Below, piece by piece: positions 53,122 through 63,404 of a stretch of 64,000 nt of DNA. The stretch covers positions 143,589 through 207,588 of the forward strand of contig NZ_CANSMR010000013.1 of assembly GCF_947648125.1 (NCBI RefSeq), in the 5' to 3' direction. Both the position numbers and the translations under genes were made by a program. The stretch is from an uncultured Bradyrhizobium sp. (GTDB lineage: Bacteria > Pseudomonadota > Alphaproteobacteria > Rhizobiales > Xanthobacteraceae). Each line of letters opens with the position of its first letter. The stretch's first letter is position 1. The notes below the pieces were generated by a model. The model saw only the letters and a list, made by a program, of their open reading frames with translations, made no database searches and was not told the origin of the DNA.

Positions 53122-53486
53122 GGCGCATCTCCCGAATGTTGTTTCTTGCGTGCTTTTGAATGGACAGACGTGCTGACTCAACACGCTCGCTGTCACTGAG
53201 GAGTGTAGACCTTCATCGAGTCGTTTGCACGACAATCCGCTGTGGATAGTGTGCGGCACAAAGCGAGCGAGAAAATCGGAGACCAAAACAATTTTCGGCT
53301 GAGACGATTGAAGCAAACAATTTGATGCATCTGTCTTCGCTATCGCGTCGTCCGCTTCACCCGCACCCGGACAATCACGGACGCAGAACGTTCGCTGATG
53401 CGAAGGTTTTGCCACATTCCTGCCCGCTCGCCGTACCATTGAGACCGCAGAACCGACGCGCGTTTGATCACCCCGGGCGACCCGAG
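53122..53486. other. Intergenic stretch, nothing recognised
   Basis: These 365 bases between the zinc-ribbon gene and the lytic transglycosylase gene are relatively AT-rich and should carry the promoters of both divergent genes. I see no repeat or conserved reading frame. Confidence 0.5.
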
Positions 53487-54014
53487 ATGAAGACCATTCA
53501 GAGCCTTAGCTGCCTTGCCGCCGCGATCGCGGTGCTGGCGTCCTGCGCCAGTGCGCGCGCACAATCGCGGGCGCAATATGAGGCAATGGTGGCGGCCGAG
53601 GCCCAGGCCAACCTGGTGCCGGAAGAGCTGGTGCATCGCGTCATCGTGCGCGAGAGCAAGTACCATCCGCAGCTGATCGGGCGCGGCGGCGCCATCGGGA
53701 TGATGCAGATCAAGCTCGCGACCGCCCGCGGGGTCGGCTACACCGGTACCGCCGAAGGTCTGCGCGACGCCGCGACCAACCTCAAATACGGCGTCAAATA
53801 CCTCGCCGGCGCCTATCGCGCCGCCAATGGCGATTTCGATCGAGCCGTGCGTTATTTCGCGGGCGGGTATTACTACGTCGCAAAGCGGCAGCGCGGCGGT
53901 CACCTTAAGGAGGCGATGCATGGCGGCGCGGGCGCGCCACCGAAGGAGCTCGCCAAGCAAGACCAGATGTCGGCCGAGACCGCCGAGCCGAAGCCGGAAC
54001 AGGCTTCCAAATAA
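53487..54014 (+). CDS. Lytic transglycosylase, SLT family (secreted)
   Basis: This 175-residue protein has a signal peptide (MKTIQSLSCLAAAIAVLASC, with a possible lipobox-like VLASC) and an SLT domain: catalytic Glu in VIVRESKYHPQLIG (about residue 57), GAIGMMQIKLATARGVGYTG, and NLKYGVKYLAGAYRAANGDF. It cleaves peptidoglycan glycan strands. The domain is short but complete in its key motifs. ATG 53487. The C-terminal tail is Glu/Lys/Ala-rich. It is monocistronic, with a repeat downstream. Confidence 0.88.
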   Translation: MKTIQSLSCLAAAIAVLASCASARAQSRAQYEAMVAAEAQANLVPEELVHRVIVRESKYHPQLIGRGGAIGMMQIKLATARGVGYTGTAEGLRDAATNLKYGVKYLAGAYRAANGDFDRAVRYFAGGYYYVAKRQRGGHLKEAMHGGAGAPPKELAKQDQMSAETAEPKPEQASK

Positions 54015-54021
54015 GTGTTTG

Positions 54022-54142
54022 CGTGTCCCGGACGCGGTGCAACGTGCAAGCGTTGCTCCGCAGAGCCGGGACCTGCGTTTCGCGCGAATAGGCCCCGGCT
54101 CAGCAGCGCACCGCTGTCGCGCTGCGCTGCGTCCGGGGCACG
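54022..54142. repeat. Inverted repeat downstream of the transglycosylase gene
   Basis: The outer arms GTGTCCCGGACGC and GCGTCCGGGGCAC pair, with further CCGGGACC / GGCCCCGG text inside. It is the same general style as the other palindromic repeats but not an exact copy of any. Confidence 0.6.
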
Positions 54143-54221
54143 AGCGCTCTGCGCACGCCGCGGTGCAGCTCGTGGCATACAAGTTGACACATCCGCCCAT
54201 CCGCCTACATTAGGGGCGTTC

Positions 54222-54340
54222 CGAGGGGTGCTCCGAAGGAGGAGCTGAGATACCGCAAGCTTGGACTTCGCCACCATGGCGATCAGTTCGGGACCGCGGT
54301 GACCCTTTGAACCTGATCCGGGTCATGCCGGCGAAGGGAC
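54222..54340 (+). promoter_or_regulatory. TPP riboswitch (THI element)
   Basis: The conserved blocks are all present in order: GGGGTGC-type 5' arm (54225), GCTGAGATACCGC (54243), and the pyrophosphate-side block ACCCTTTGAACCTGATCCGG, then GTCATGCCGGCGAAGGGAC. An extra stem is inserted between the two halves of P3. The element ends only four bases before the thiO ATG, so its 3' arm includes the ribosome binding site (AGGGACAGGG). Control by sequestering the site when thiamine pyrophosphate is bound is likely. Confidence 0.95.
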
Positions 54341-54344
54341 AGGG

Positions 54345-55358
54345 ATGTACCAGACGTCAAGACTGCGGGGGGATTCCCCCGTCTCCATCATCGGCGCAGG
54401 CATAACCGGCGCCTGGCATGCGTTGTTGCTCGCAGAGGCCGGACGTGCCGTCACCCTGCATGAGCGCAGTGACGCTGCGATGACGCAATCCACAAGCCAT
54501 TGGGCCGGCGGAATGCTCGCGCCCTGGTGCGAGGCGGAAGCCTCCGAGCCCGTGATCTCGCGGCTCGGCATTCGCTCGCTCGACCTGTGGCGACGGCATT
54601 TTCCGGAAACGGCGTTCAGCGGCTCGCTGGTGGTGGCGCATCCGCGCGACCGCGCCGATTTCGAGCGCTTTGCCCGCCTCACCACTGGTTATCGCCGGCT
54701 CGACGCCGACGGCGTCCGCGAACTCGAACCGTCGCTCGAGGGCCGCTTCGGTAGTGGCCTGTTCTATCCCGAGGAGGGCCATGTCGAGCCGCGCCGCGTG
54801 CTGCCGCGGCTGCATGCCGCGATCGCCAAGGCCGGCGGCGCCATCAAGTTCGGCAGCGACGCCGAAGCTGATGATCTCGACGGCCTCGTGATCGACTGCC
54901 GCGGTCTTGCCGGGCGCGACCGCGAGCCGAGCCTGCGCGGCGTCAAGGGCGAGATGATCGTCATCGAGACCGCCGAGGTCGAATTGTTGCGCCCGGTGCG
55001 GCTGATCCATCCGCGCTGGCCGCTTTACGTGATCCCGCGCGGCGATGGCCGCTTCATGCTGGGGGCGACCTCGATCGAGGCCGAAGACAACGGCGTCAGC
55101 GTGCGCTCGGCGCTCGAGCTGTTAGGGGCCGCCTATGTCGTGCATCCGGCGTTCGGTGAGGCGCGCATCGTCGAATTCGGCGCCGGCCTGCGCCCGGCCT
55201 TTCCGGACAATCTGCCGAAAATCAGGATCGAGCAGGAACGCATCACGGTGAACGGGCTCTACCGTCACGGCTTCCTGCTCGCGCCGGCGCTGGCCGAGCT
55301 GACGCTCGCCTATCTTTCGCGCGGCGAAATCGACAATGAGGTGATGCAATGCGCGTGA
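54345..55358 (+). CDS. thiO: Glycine oxidase ThiO
   Basis: This 337-residue FAD-dependent amine oxidase (DAO fold) has an N-terminal dinucleotide motif SIIGAGITGAWHALLLAEAG, HWAGGMLAPWCEAEASEP and a C-terminal NGLYRHGFLLAPALAELTL, typical of ThiO. It oxidises glycine to iminoacetic acid (dehydroglycine), which supplies the C2-N unit of the thiazole ring. Directly below the TPP riboswitch, it overlaps thiS by ten bases. The choice of ThiO rather than ThiH fits an aerobe. Confidence 0.93.
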   Translation: MYQTSRLRGDSPVSIIGAGITGAWHALLLAEAGRAVTLHERSDAAMTQSTSHWAGGMLAPWCEAEASEPVISRLGIRSLDLWRRHFPETAFSGSLVVAHPRDRADFERFARLTTGYRRLDADGVRELEPSLEGRFGSGLFYPEEGHVEPRRVLPRLHAAIAKAGGAIKFGSDAEADDLDGLVIDCRGLAGRDREPSLRGVKGEMIVIETAEVELLRPVRLIHPRWPLYVIPRGDGRFMLGATSIEAEDNGVSVRSALELLGAAYVVHPAFGEARIVEFGAGLRPAFPDNLPKIRIEQERITVNGLYRHGFLLAPALAELTLAYLSRGEIDNEVMQCA

Positions 55359-55546
55359 TCATCAACGGCGAGCAGCGGGAGATCGCGGCTTTGAGCGTCG
55401 ATGCGCTTCTCGCCGAGCTCGACTACGAGGGCACCCATTTCGCGATCGCAGTGAATTACGACGTGGTGCCGAAGGGCCGCTGGGCCGACACCGCGCTCAA
55501 GGCCGGCGACGAGATCGAGATCATTACGCCGCGGCAGGGAGGGTGA
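55349..55546 (+). CDS. thiS: Sulfur carrier protein ThiS
   Basis: This 65-residue ubiquitin-like protein starts MRVIINGEQREIAALSVDAL and ends TPRQGG, with the Gly-Gly C-terminus that is thiocarboxylated in thiazole synthesis. It overlaps the end of thiO, and thiG follows after a palindromic repeat. ThiF, which adenylates ThiS, is not in the window. Confidence 0.95.
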   Translation: MRVIINGEQREIAALSVDALLAELDYEGTHFAIAVNYDVVPKGRWADTALKAGDEIEIITPRQGG

Positions 55547-55575
55547 TGTGAGTTTGTTCGCACGCTCCCTCCCCG

Positions 55576-55695
55576 TGTCGTCCCTGCGAAAGCAGGGACC
55601 CATACTCCGCGGCCCTTCAATGAGGCACGCGGGGCGACGTTCCCTCCGGCAATTGCCGATCGTGGTTATGGGTCCCTGCTTTCGCAGGGACGACA
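55576..55695. repeat. Palindromic repeat between thiS and thiG (family A)
   Basis: TGTCGTCCCTGCGAAAGCAG and CTGCTTTCGCAGGGACGACA are near-perfect complements, each also folding on itself (CCCTGCGAAAGCAGGG). GGGACCCATA / TATGGGTCCC lie inside. It matches the element at 12969. Within the thi operon it would be transcribed into a strong RNA hairpin. Confidence 0.9.
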
Positions 55696-55722
55696 GCTTG
55701 ATTTGAGGAGACACCACGGATC

Positions 55723-56505
55723 ATGGTCACCTTCTACGGCAAATCCTTCCCCTCGCGCCTGCTGATCGGCACGGCGCTGTATGCGTCGCCCGCGATCATG
55801 CAGGGCGCGATCCGTGCCTCGGGCGCCAGCATCGTCACGGTGTCGCTGCGGCGCGAGGCGGCGGGCGGCAAGACCGGCGATGCGTTCTGGGCGCTGATCC
55901 GCGAGCTCGGCGTCACCGTGCTGCCGAACACCGCGGGCTGCCGCAGCGTGCGCGAGGCGGTGACCACCGCAAAGCTGGCGCGCGAATTGTTCGGCACGCC
56001 CTGGATCAAGCTCGAAGTGATCGGCGACAACGACACGCTGCAGCCCGACGTGGTCGGCCTTGTCGAGGCCGCCACCATCCTGATCAAGGACGGTTTTGAA
56101 GTGTTCCCCTATTGCACCGAGGATTTCTCGGTCGCCTCGCGGCTGGTCGAGGCCGGCTGCAAGGTGGTGATGCCGTGGGCCGCGCCGATAGGAAGTGCAA
56201 AAGGCATCACCAACCGCGACGCGCTGAAGCTTTTGCGCGACCGCCTGCCCGACATCACGCTGGTGGTCGACGCCGGGCTCGGCGCGCCGTCGCACGCCGC
56301 CGAAGCGCTCGAGCTCGGCTATGACGCCGTGTTGCTCAACACCGCGGTGGCGAAAGCCGCCGATCCCGTTGCGATGGCCAATGCCTTCCGCCTCGGCGTC
56401 GAGGCCGGCCGCATCGCCTATGAAGCCGGGCTGATGGAAGCCCGCGACTTCGCCTCCCCCTCCACCCCTGTCGTTGGGACCCCGTTCTGGCATGCCGTAT
56501 CCTGA
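55723..56505 (+). CDS. thiG: Thiazole synthase ThiG
   Basis: This 260-residue TIM-barrel protein has the ThiG features [36 protein letters not shown] (the Lys forms the Schiff base with deoxyxylulose phosphate), [20 protein letters not shown] and [19 protein letters not shown]. It joins deoxyxylulose 5-phosphate, dehydroglycine and the ThiS thiocarboxylate into the thiazole moiety. Its end overlaps the thiE start by 14 bases. Confidence 0.96.
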   Translation: MVTFYGKSFPSRLLIGTALYASPAIMQGAIRASGASIVTVSLRREAAGGKTGDAFWALIRELGVTVLPNTAGCRSVREAVTTAKLARELFGTPWIKLEVIGDNDTLQPDVVGLVEAATILIKDGFEVFPYCTEDFSVASRLVEAGCKVVMPWAAPIGSAKGITNRDALKLLRDRLPDITLVVDAGLGAPSHAAEALELGYDAVLLNTAVAKAADPVAMANAFRLGVEAGRIAYEAGLMEARDFASPSTPVVGTPFWHAVS

Positions 56506-57100
56506 TCCGTTCTATCCCGTCGTCGACAGCATCAAATGGGTCGAGCGACTGACCAAACTCGGCGTCGGCACCATCCAGCTGCGCGCCAAGGAGCTCGACG
56601 ATGCCGAGGCGCTGCAGATCGTCAGCGACGCGCTGGCTATCACGAAGGGCACGCCGACAAAGCTCGTCGTCAACGACTATTGGCGCGCGGCGATCGTCGC
56701 CGGCGCCGAGCACCTGCATCTCGGCCAGGAAGACCTTGCCGACGCTGACCTCTCTGAAATCCGCAAAGCCAAGCTCACGCTCGGCGTCTCCACCCATGAC
56801 GATTCCGAGCTCGCCACCGCGGTCGCGGCGAAGCCCGACTATGTCGCGCTCGGCCCGATCTTCTTCACGACGTTGAAGTCGATGCGGTTCGCGCCGCAGG
56901 GCATACCCAAGATCACCGAGTGGAAGAAGCGGATCGGCGCGATCCCGCTTGTTGCGATCGGCGGCATCAAGTTCGAGCACGCCGCCGAGATCTTCGCCGC
57001 CGGCGCCGATTCGATCGCCGTCGTCAGTGACGTCACCCAGAACGCCGACCCCGACGCGCGGGTGCGGCAATGGCTCGGCCTCCGTGCGGAGGCCGCGTGA
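56492..57100 (+). CDS. thiE: Thiamine phosphate synthase ThiE
   Basis: This 202-residue TIM barrel has the TMP-synthase marks GTIQLRAKE (pyrophosphate binding), [35 protein letters not shown] and IPLVAIGGI. It couples the pyrimidine pyrophosphate and thiazole phosphate to thiamine monophosphate. ATG 56492 overlaps thiG by 14 bases, which favours translational coupling; an upstream frame start at 56474 is less likely. Confidence 0.93.
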   Translation: MPYPDPFYPVVDSIKWVERLTKLGVGTIQLRAKELDDAEALQIVSDALAITKGTPTKLVVNDYWRAAIVAGAEHLHLGQEDLADADLSEIRKAKLTLGVSTHDDSELATAVAAKPDYVALGPIFFTTLKSMRFAPQGIPKITEWKKRIGAIPLVAIGGIKFEHAAEIFAAGADSIAVVSDVTQNADPDARVRQWLGLRAEAA

Positions 57101-57131
57101 TGAATACAACCCTCGCCACACACACTCTGCC

Positions 57132-57230
57132 GTCATCGCCCGGCTCGACCGGGCGATCCAGTACGCCGCGGCGTCTCCGTATCCCCCCGCGGCCTCTGGA
57201 ATACTGGATCCCCGCTTTCGCGGGGATGAC
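57132..57230. repeat. Palindromic repeat between thiE and thiC
   Basis: GTCATCGCCCGG...GGGCGATCCAGTA and TACTGGATCCCCGC...GCGGGGATGAC pair as an imperfect inverted repeat with internal hairpins. It is another dispersed palindrome type. It lies in the 182-base gap of the otherwise continuous thi operon. Confidence 0.85.
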
Positions 57231-57270
57231 AGCGGTACTCAATTCACGCGCAGCGATGCCAACGAACTAA

Positions 57271-59181
<1,911 letters not shown>

Positions 59182-59191
59182 GGAGCCGACG

Positions 59192-59216
59192 GCGACGCCG
59201 GCTTGCACGGCGTCGC
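59192..59216 (+). terminator. Hairpin after thiC
   Basis: A 9-bp stem (GCGACGCCG / CGGCGTCGC) with a 7-base loop lies 10 bases past the thiC stop. No T-run follows, so the call is tentative. It also separates thiC from the convergent RelA/SpoT gene. Confidence 0.45.
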
Positions 59217-59342
59217 TGCCGCGATGGAGCGCTCTCCACTTAAGGCCCGAATGCCCTTGTTGCGCCGACTCACAGGCTGGGCGACAAAATATCAATCGGC
59301 GGACGCTCCTGTCCAGATGGGCGCGCCATGCCTCCCTGCCTA

Positions 59343-60329
59343 CTAGTTTTTCTTGTCGTACTTGAAGACTGGAGTGAGAGCGCGCACTTCAGGAAAGAGT
59401 TGCACCAACTGCTCGGTTACGTGGCAGGAGTATTTTTGTAGCGGCCCAGTCAGCATTCCGCCCTGGCAAAGCATTCCCATACATACTTGCAGGAGTGACG
59501 CGCTTCTCGGAAATGACTCCTCGGTGAACGCTCGCAGACGTATGTCTAATTCAGATAGAGCGTCTTCTAACCTTACCTTCTTTTTCGACGCCCGAATCAT
59601 CGACGTCAAGTTTTCCGCGAACCGCGTCATGTCCTTCGGGCCAGCTTCGCTCGGGATTACCCCATCGGAATTCAGCTTTTCGATCAAGTCGACCACTCGT
59701 TGCCTGTCTTTCAGCTCAGGCCACGGCGATTCGCTAATTGCCGCTGCAAGCTGTTCAAACTGGACGATGGAAAGATCGAGTTGCTCCGTCGCGGATTTTA
59801 TTTGGGCGGCAAGCCGAAATCGCCTCCAATCAATATTGTCTGACTTGTAGGTAAGGGGATGCGTAGAAACAGTCCACGCGTGTTCAAATGCTGTTCGAAT
59901 TTGAATTTCGAACTTAATGTCGAAAATCGAGAGTGAATCCCCGACATCGAGACCCTCGGGCATGTTGATAAACCCGTACAATCTTGTGGAATCGAAACGA
60001 AACACTTCCGGTGATTTTCTCGTGGACGACCTTCGCTTAACGTCGACGATACGGAAAACCCGACTACAGTAGTCTAACGCTGCCTCCTCGTGAGGTAGGT
60101 TAGGAATAACCATCGTACACGCAACGAGATCGTCCAACTCCTCGAAGGAACCATATCGACCGGTCTCAATTTTTTCTGCTGCCGATTCGATCGTCTTTAT
60201 GCGAGCTATGAGCGGAAGCAAGTTTGATTGGGCATAAGGCCGCAACGAATTCGTTAAACGTTGTTCGATCTCTTGCAGATAGGGCGTGAGTTCCCCGTAC
60301 GCCTTAATCAGGGGCTGCGGAATGTTCAC
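59343..60329 (-). CDS. RelA/SpoT-domain protein (alarmone-synthetase fold)
   Basis: This 328-residue protein has a synthetase fold at residues about 40-165: RxKxxxSxxxK as RIKTIESAAEK (Arg43, Lys45, Ser49, Lys53), LDDLVACTMVIP where most synthetases have D-I-x-G-x-R (the Arg is Thr), and EIQIRTAFEHAWTVSTHPLT followed by YK with the catalytic Glu141. Where synthetases have the acceptor-loop YxSxH the text is FDSTR (112-116). A helical extension of about 160 residues follows. There is no HD hydrolase, TGS or ACT domain, so it is a small-alarmone-synthetase-type protein. It starts 8 bases after the DUF262 gene stop, in an AT-richer island. A toxin or effector role is inferred. Confidence 0.85.
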   Translation of the reverse strand: MNIPQPLIKAYGELTPYLQEIEQRLTNSLRPYAQSNLLPLIARIKTIESAAEKIETGRYGSFEELDDLVACTMVIPNLPHEEAALDYCSRVFRIVDVKRRSSTRKSPEVFRFDSTRLYGFINMPEGLDVGDSLSIFDIKFEIQIRTAFEHAWTVSTHPLTYKSDNIDWRRFRLAAQIKSATEQLDLSIVQFEQLAAAISESPWPELKDRQRVVDLIEKLNSDGVIPSEAGPKDMTRFAENLTSMIRASKKKVRLEDALSELDIRLRAFTEESFPRSASLLQVCMGMLCQGGMLTGPLQKYSCHVTEQLVQLFPEVRALTPVFKYDKKN

Positions 60330-60337
60330 GGATTTGC

Positions 60338-61384
60338 CTATGGTACCGCAATGTTTCCGGAAAGAATTTCAACTAGAGTATTAATTCTGGTTTGCCTGGG
60401 TCCTGCATCGTTAGACGCTGCACGGCTCGCGTTAAAATACGATAGGGCGGGAGGAAAGGCGTTGCGCTTCTGCTCGTCCTCAACGACTTCGATAAAGCGA
60501 TCGAGACGGTTAAATGCCGGTGCTGAAGCGGGCGCTTGACCCGATCTGGACAAGGAGCATACGGCTCCGACCAACGAGTAGAAATCGGCTTGGTTCTTGA
60601 GCCGAGTACGCGCCAGATCGCCCGAATTATCACTCCTCACTATTTCATCGATCTTCTGGATCGCTTGTCGATACTCACCCACCGTGTCTTCCATCTTCTC
60701 CCATTCCGGGTCGCGACTGCTAAATGCAGCATCCAAATCGTCTTGGGAATAAGACTTCGGTCCCTCTTCGATCAACAACAGGAGTTGGGCGATGAATTCG
60801 CTATCTCGCATCTGCTTTCGCGATGCAGGCTGGATAAACGGAAAATTCCTTGGAAGAGTCGCGAAGGTCCATTCCGACAATTCCTCCACCTTGGAGATAA
60901 ACAGCCCCGAAAACTTTGCGTGGCGCAACTCTTGACGAGTTAGCTTGGCAACATTTCGATTAATGCGGTCGAACACCGTATTGATGAGGTTTTCATCCTC
61001 CGATGGGATGAATTCGACAGCAAATTGATATCTCCAGAAACCGCGCTTTGTGTCGTCATCCAGATCTTTGAAGTATTTGTCGCGATGCTTTGCAATCGAC
61101 GCCTCGGAGGAGACGGGAAATTGATTCCCGGCAAACTCGAATAAAGTAAGCAGTCGCTGCTTACCATCGACAACGCTGTACTTTGCCACACCTTCTGGGG
61201 CGATATCTTCGTAAAGAAATATCGCTGGACAGGGATACTCATTGAGAACCGTGTCGACGAAGAAATCCTTGTAGGGTTGATTCCAGATGCTCCTCCGTTG
61301 ATAGGGAGGATCCATTTCTAGAAGATTCCTGTTATACAGATCCCATAGCCAGGACAGGGATTGGAAGGTTGCTTTTCTTTGCAT
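60338..61384 (-). CDS. DUF262 domain protein (ParB/GmrS-N-like), upstream partner
   Basis: This 348-residue protein has the DUF262 signatures: MDPPYQRRSIWNQPYKDFFV (Q29-R30, the P-x-YQR-x-x-x-W motif), PCPAIFLYE, VVDGKQRLLTLFEFAGNQF (DGQQR as DGKQR, 73-77) and NTVFDRINRNVAKLTRQELR (the F-x-R-x-N-x-x-x-x-x-L-x-x-x-E-x-R motif). DUF262 modules are nucleotide-dependent nucleases or NTPase sensors in GmrSD, SspE and related systems. There is no DUF1524 HNH domain here, so it is a stand-alone module with a helical C-terminus. It lies 8 bases upstream of the RelA/SpoT-domain gene and is surely co-transcribed. Base composition is AT-richer than the flanks. Confidence 0.88.
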   Translation of the reverse strand: MQRKATFQSLSWLWDLYNRNLLEMDPPYQRRSIWNQPYKDFFVDTVLNEYPCPAIFLYEDIAPEGVAKYSVVDGKQRLLTLFEFAGNQFPVSSEASIAKHRDKYFKDLDDDTKRGFWRYQFAVEFIPSEDENLINTVFDRINRNVAKLTRQELRHAKFSGLFISKVEELSEWTFATLPRNFPFIQPASRKQMRDSEFIAQLLLLIEEGPKSYSQDDLDAAFSSRDPEWEKMEDTVGEYRQAIQKIDEIVRSDNSGDLARTRLKNQADFYSLVGAVCSLSRSGQAPASAPAFNRLDRFIEVVEDEQKRNAFPPALSYFNASRAASNDAGPRQTRINTLVEILSGNIAVP

Positions 61385-61569
61385 CGTTGCACTTTGCTCG
61401 CGCCATAGCTGCGATTAGACATGTAGCTACTTCTAATAGAATACCGTACGAGCGCAGAACGCAATACTGAGACGGTTGATAGGACCGATCTAAGCCTGAT
61501 CTCGGTCTTGCGCCACAAAAACGTAGTCATGGAGCAAGCGGCGGAATCAAGCCGCTGATAGACGAAAGT

Positions 61570-63240
61570 CTATGCCGACGCACTAACCGTCACCACCTTT
61601 ACGTCGGTACCCGAGCCCCCACCAAACTCGATCTCCCGATACCCCTCCGCCGCCACGCCGTTGATGATCCCCAAGAACTTCGGCGTGCCGCCGTTGTAGA
61701 CGAAGTAGCGCACCGTCCCCTCCTCATGGCCGGGGACGTTGGAGTTGTAGCCGGTGAACCAGCCCTTGGCTTTGCGCATCAGCATGATCTCGTACATCTT
61801 TTTGACATGCGCGGTCCAACGCTCCTGCGCTTCCAACGCGGCGTCGGCGCGGGTCAGACCGCGGTCCCACATGTATTGCAGCAGGTTGGTGCACCAGTTG
61901 ACGCCGTTCTCGATGCCGCGCGGGAAGTTCGTCGACGCGGAGGCGCTTTGCGGGCCGGTCGGCATCAAGAGGTTCGGGAAGCCGTGCACGAGCATGCCGA
62001 GGAAGGTCGACGGCGCCTGCTTCCATTTGTCGGCGAGTTTTGCGCCGCCGATGCCTGATATGTCGATCAGATCATAGGCGCCGGTGATGGCGTCGAAGCC
62101 GGTGGCGTAGACGATGATGTCGAAGTCGTAGTCGCGCTCGGTGGTGCGCAGGCCGGTCTCGGTGACGCGCACCAGCGGCGTCTCGGAGAGATCGACGAGA
62201 TGCACATTGTCGCGGTTGTAGGCCTCGAAGTACCGGGTCTCCAGCGGCAGGCGCTGCACGCCGAAGCCGTGATCCCTCGGGATCAGCTTGTCGGCGACCT
62301 TCTGATCCTTCACGCGGCCGCGGATGCGACCGGCGATGTATTCCGACAGCTCCGCATTGGCGGCCTCATCCATGAAGATCTCGCGGAAGTTCGCGAGCCA
62401 GATGCCGAAGCCGGGCTCGTCGTAGAGCCTGTCCCACAGCTTAAGCCGCTCCTCGCGGCTCACCTCGTAGAAGCCACGCTTGTCGGGGCCGTGCACGAAG
62501 CTGCCGGGCGTCAGTGCGCAGGCGGCGAAGATCTCGTCATAGCGCGCGCGGATGTCGGCCATTTCAGCTTCCGAGATCTCGCTGTTGTTGAGCGGCGCGC
62601 TCCAGTTCGGCCGGCGCTGGAACACCGTGAGCTCGCCGACCTTGTCGGCGATCTCGCCGATCACCTGGATGCCGGTGGCACCGGTGCCGATCACGGCAAC
62701 CTTCTTGCCTGCGAGATCGACCGGCTCGTGCGGCCAATAGTAGGTGTGGAACGAGCGGCCCTTGAAGTCGGAGGTGCCGGGCACGCGCGGCATGGTCGGC
62801 GCCGAGAGCAGCCCGATCCCAAGCACCACGAAGCGGCAGGTCAGGGTGCGGCCGTCGCTGATCCTGAGCTGCCAGAGATCGCGCGTTTCGTCGAACTGCA
62901 TCGCCTCGACCTTGCAGCCAAACTGCATGTATTTGCGCAGGTCGAACTTGTCGGCGACATAATTGAGGTAGCGCAGATTCTCGGGCTGGCCGGAGAAGCG
63001 CTCCTTCCAGTGCCACTCGTCGAGCAGCTCGCGCGAGAACGAGAAGCCGTAGGTGTAGCTTTCGGAATCGAAGCGGCAGCCGGGATAGCGGTTCCAGTAC
63101 CAGGTGCCGCCGAGATCGGGCGCGGCTTCGAGCACGGTGGCCTCAACGCCGAGATCGGCGAGCCGCTTGATCTGGTAGATGCCGGCAACGCCGGCGCCGA
63201 CCACGATCACCTCGTAGTGAGTCTTCGCCTCTCCCGTCAT
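61570..63240 (-). CDS. Baeyer-Villiger-type flavin monooxygenase
   Basis: This 556-residue type I monooxygenase has FAD motif [28 protein letters not shown], the full fingerprint FKGRSFHTYYWP (FxGxxxHxxxWP, near residue 160) and NADPH motif VIGTGATG. All signature residues are present, in contrast to the fused enzyme at 10070. It should insert oxygen next to a ketone, resembling cyclohexanone and phenylacetone monooxygenases. The ATG at 63240 directly precedes the conserved region. It is monocistronic. Confidence 0.93.
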   Translation of the reverse strand: MTGEAKTHYEVIVVGAGVAGIYQIKRLADLGVEATVLEAAPDLGGTWYWNRYPGCRFDSESYTYGFSFSRELLDEWHWKERFSGQPENLRYLNYVADKFDLRKYMQFGCKVEAMQFDETRDLWQLRISDGRTLTCRFVVLGIGLLSAPTMPRVPGTSDFKGRSFHTYYWPHEPVDLAGKKVAVIGTGATGIQVIGEIADKVGELTVFQRRPNWSAPLNNSEISEAEMADIRARYDEIFAACALTPGSFVHGPDKRGFYEVSREERLKLWDRLYDEPGFGIWLANFREIFMDEAANAELSEYIAGRIRGRVKDQKVADKLIPRDHGFGVQRLPLETRYFEAYNRDNVHLVDLSETPLVRVTETGLRTTERDYDFDIIVYATGFDAITGAYDLIDISGIGGAKLADKWKQAPSTFLGMLVHGFPNLLMPTGPQSASASTNFPRGIENGVNWCTNLLQYMWDRGLTRADAALEAQERWTAHVKKMYEIMLMRKAKGWFTGYNSNVPGHEEGTVRYFVYNGGTPKFLGIINGVAAEGYREIEFGGGSGTDVKVVTVSASA

Positions 63241-63404
63241 GTCCTGCTCCCGAAATTCTTCTTGATCTGTTGCGCTGGATTACAGACCCTTTTGCCTGAT
63301 CAGGCAACCGGGCGCGACGTGTGGTCCGGTCACGCGACTTGCGTTGAGGCGCTACCTGCACCACATCGATCACTGCAATTCGACGCGCAATCCGGAAGAG
63401 CACC

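Noticed and set aside
61537-61556. Terminator after the second monooxygenase gene
   Set aside because: Only a 6-bp stem with no T-run; too weak to call.
59182-61569. Integrase, tRNA or direct-repeat boundary for the DUF262-RelA/SpoT island
   Set aside because: I could find no tRNA, integrase or flanking repeat, so I do not claim a defined mobile element.
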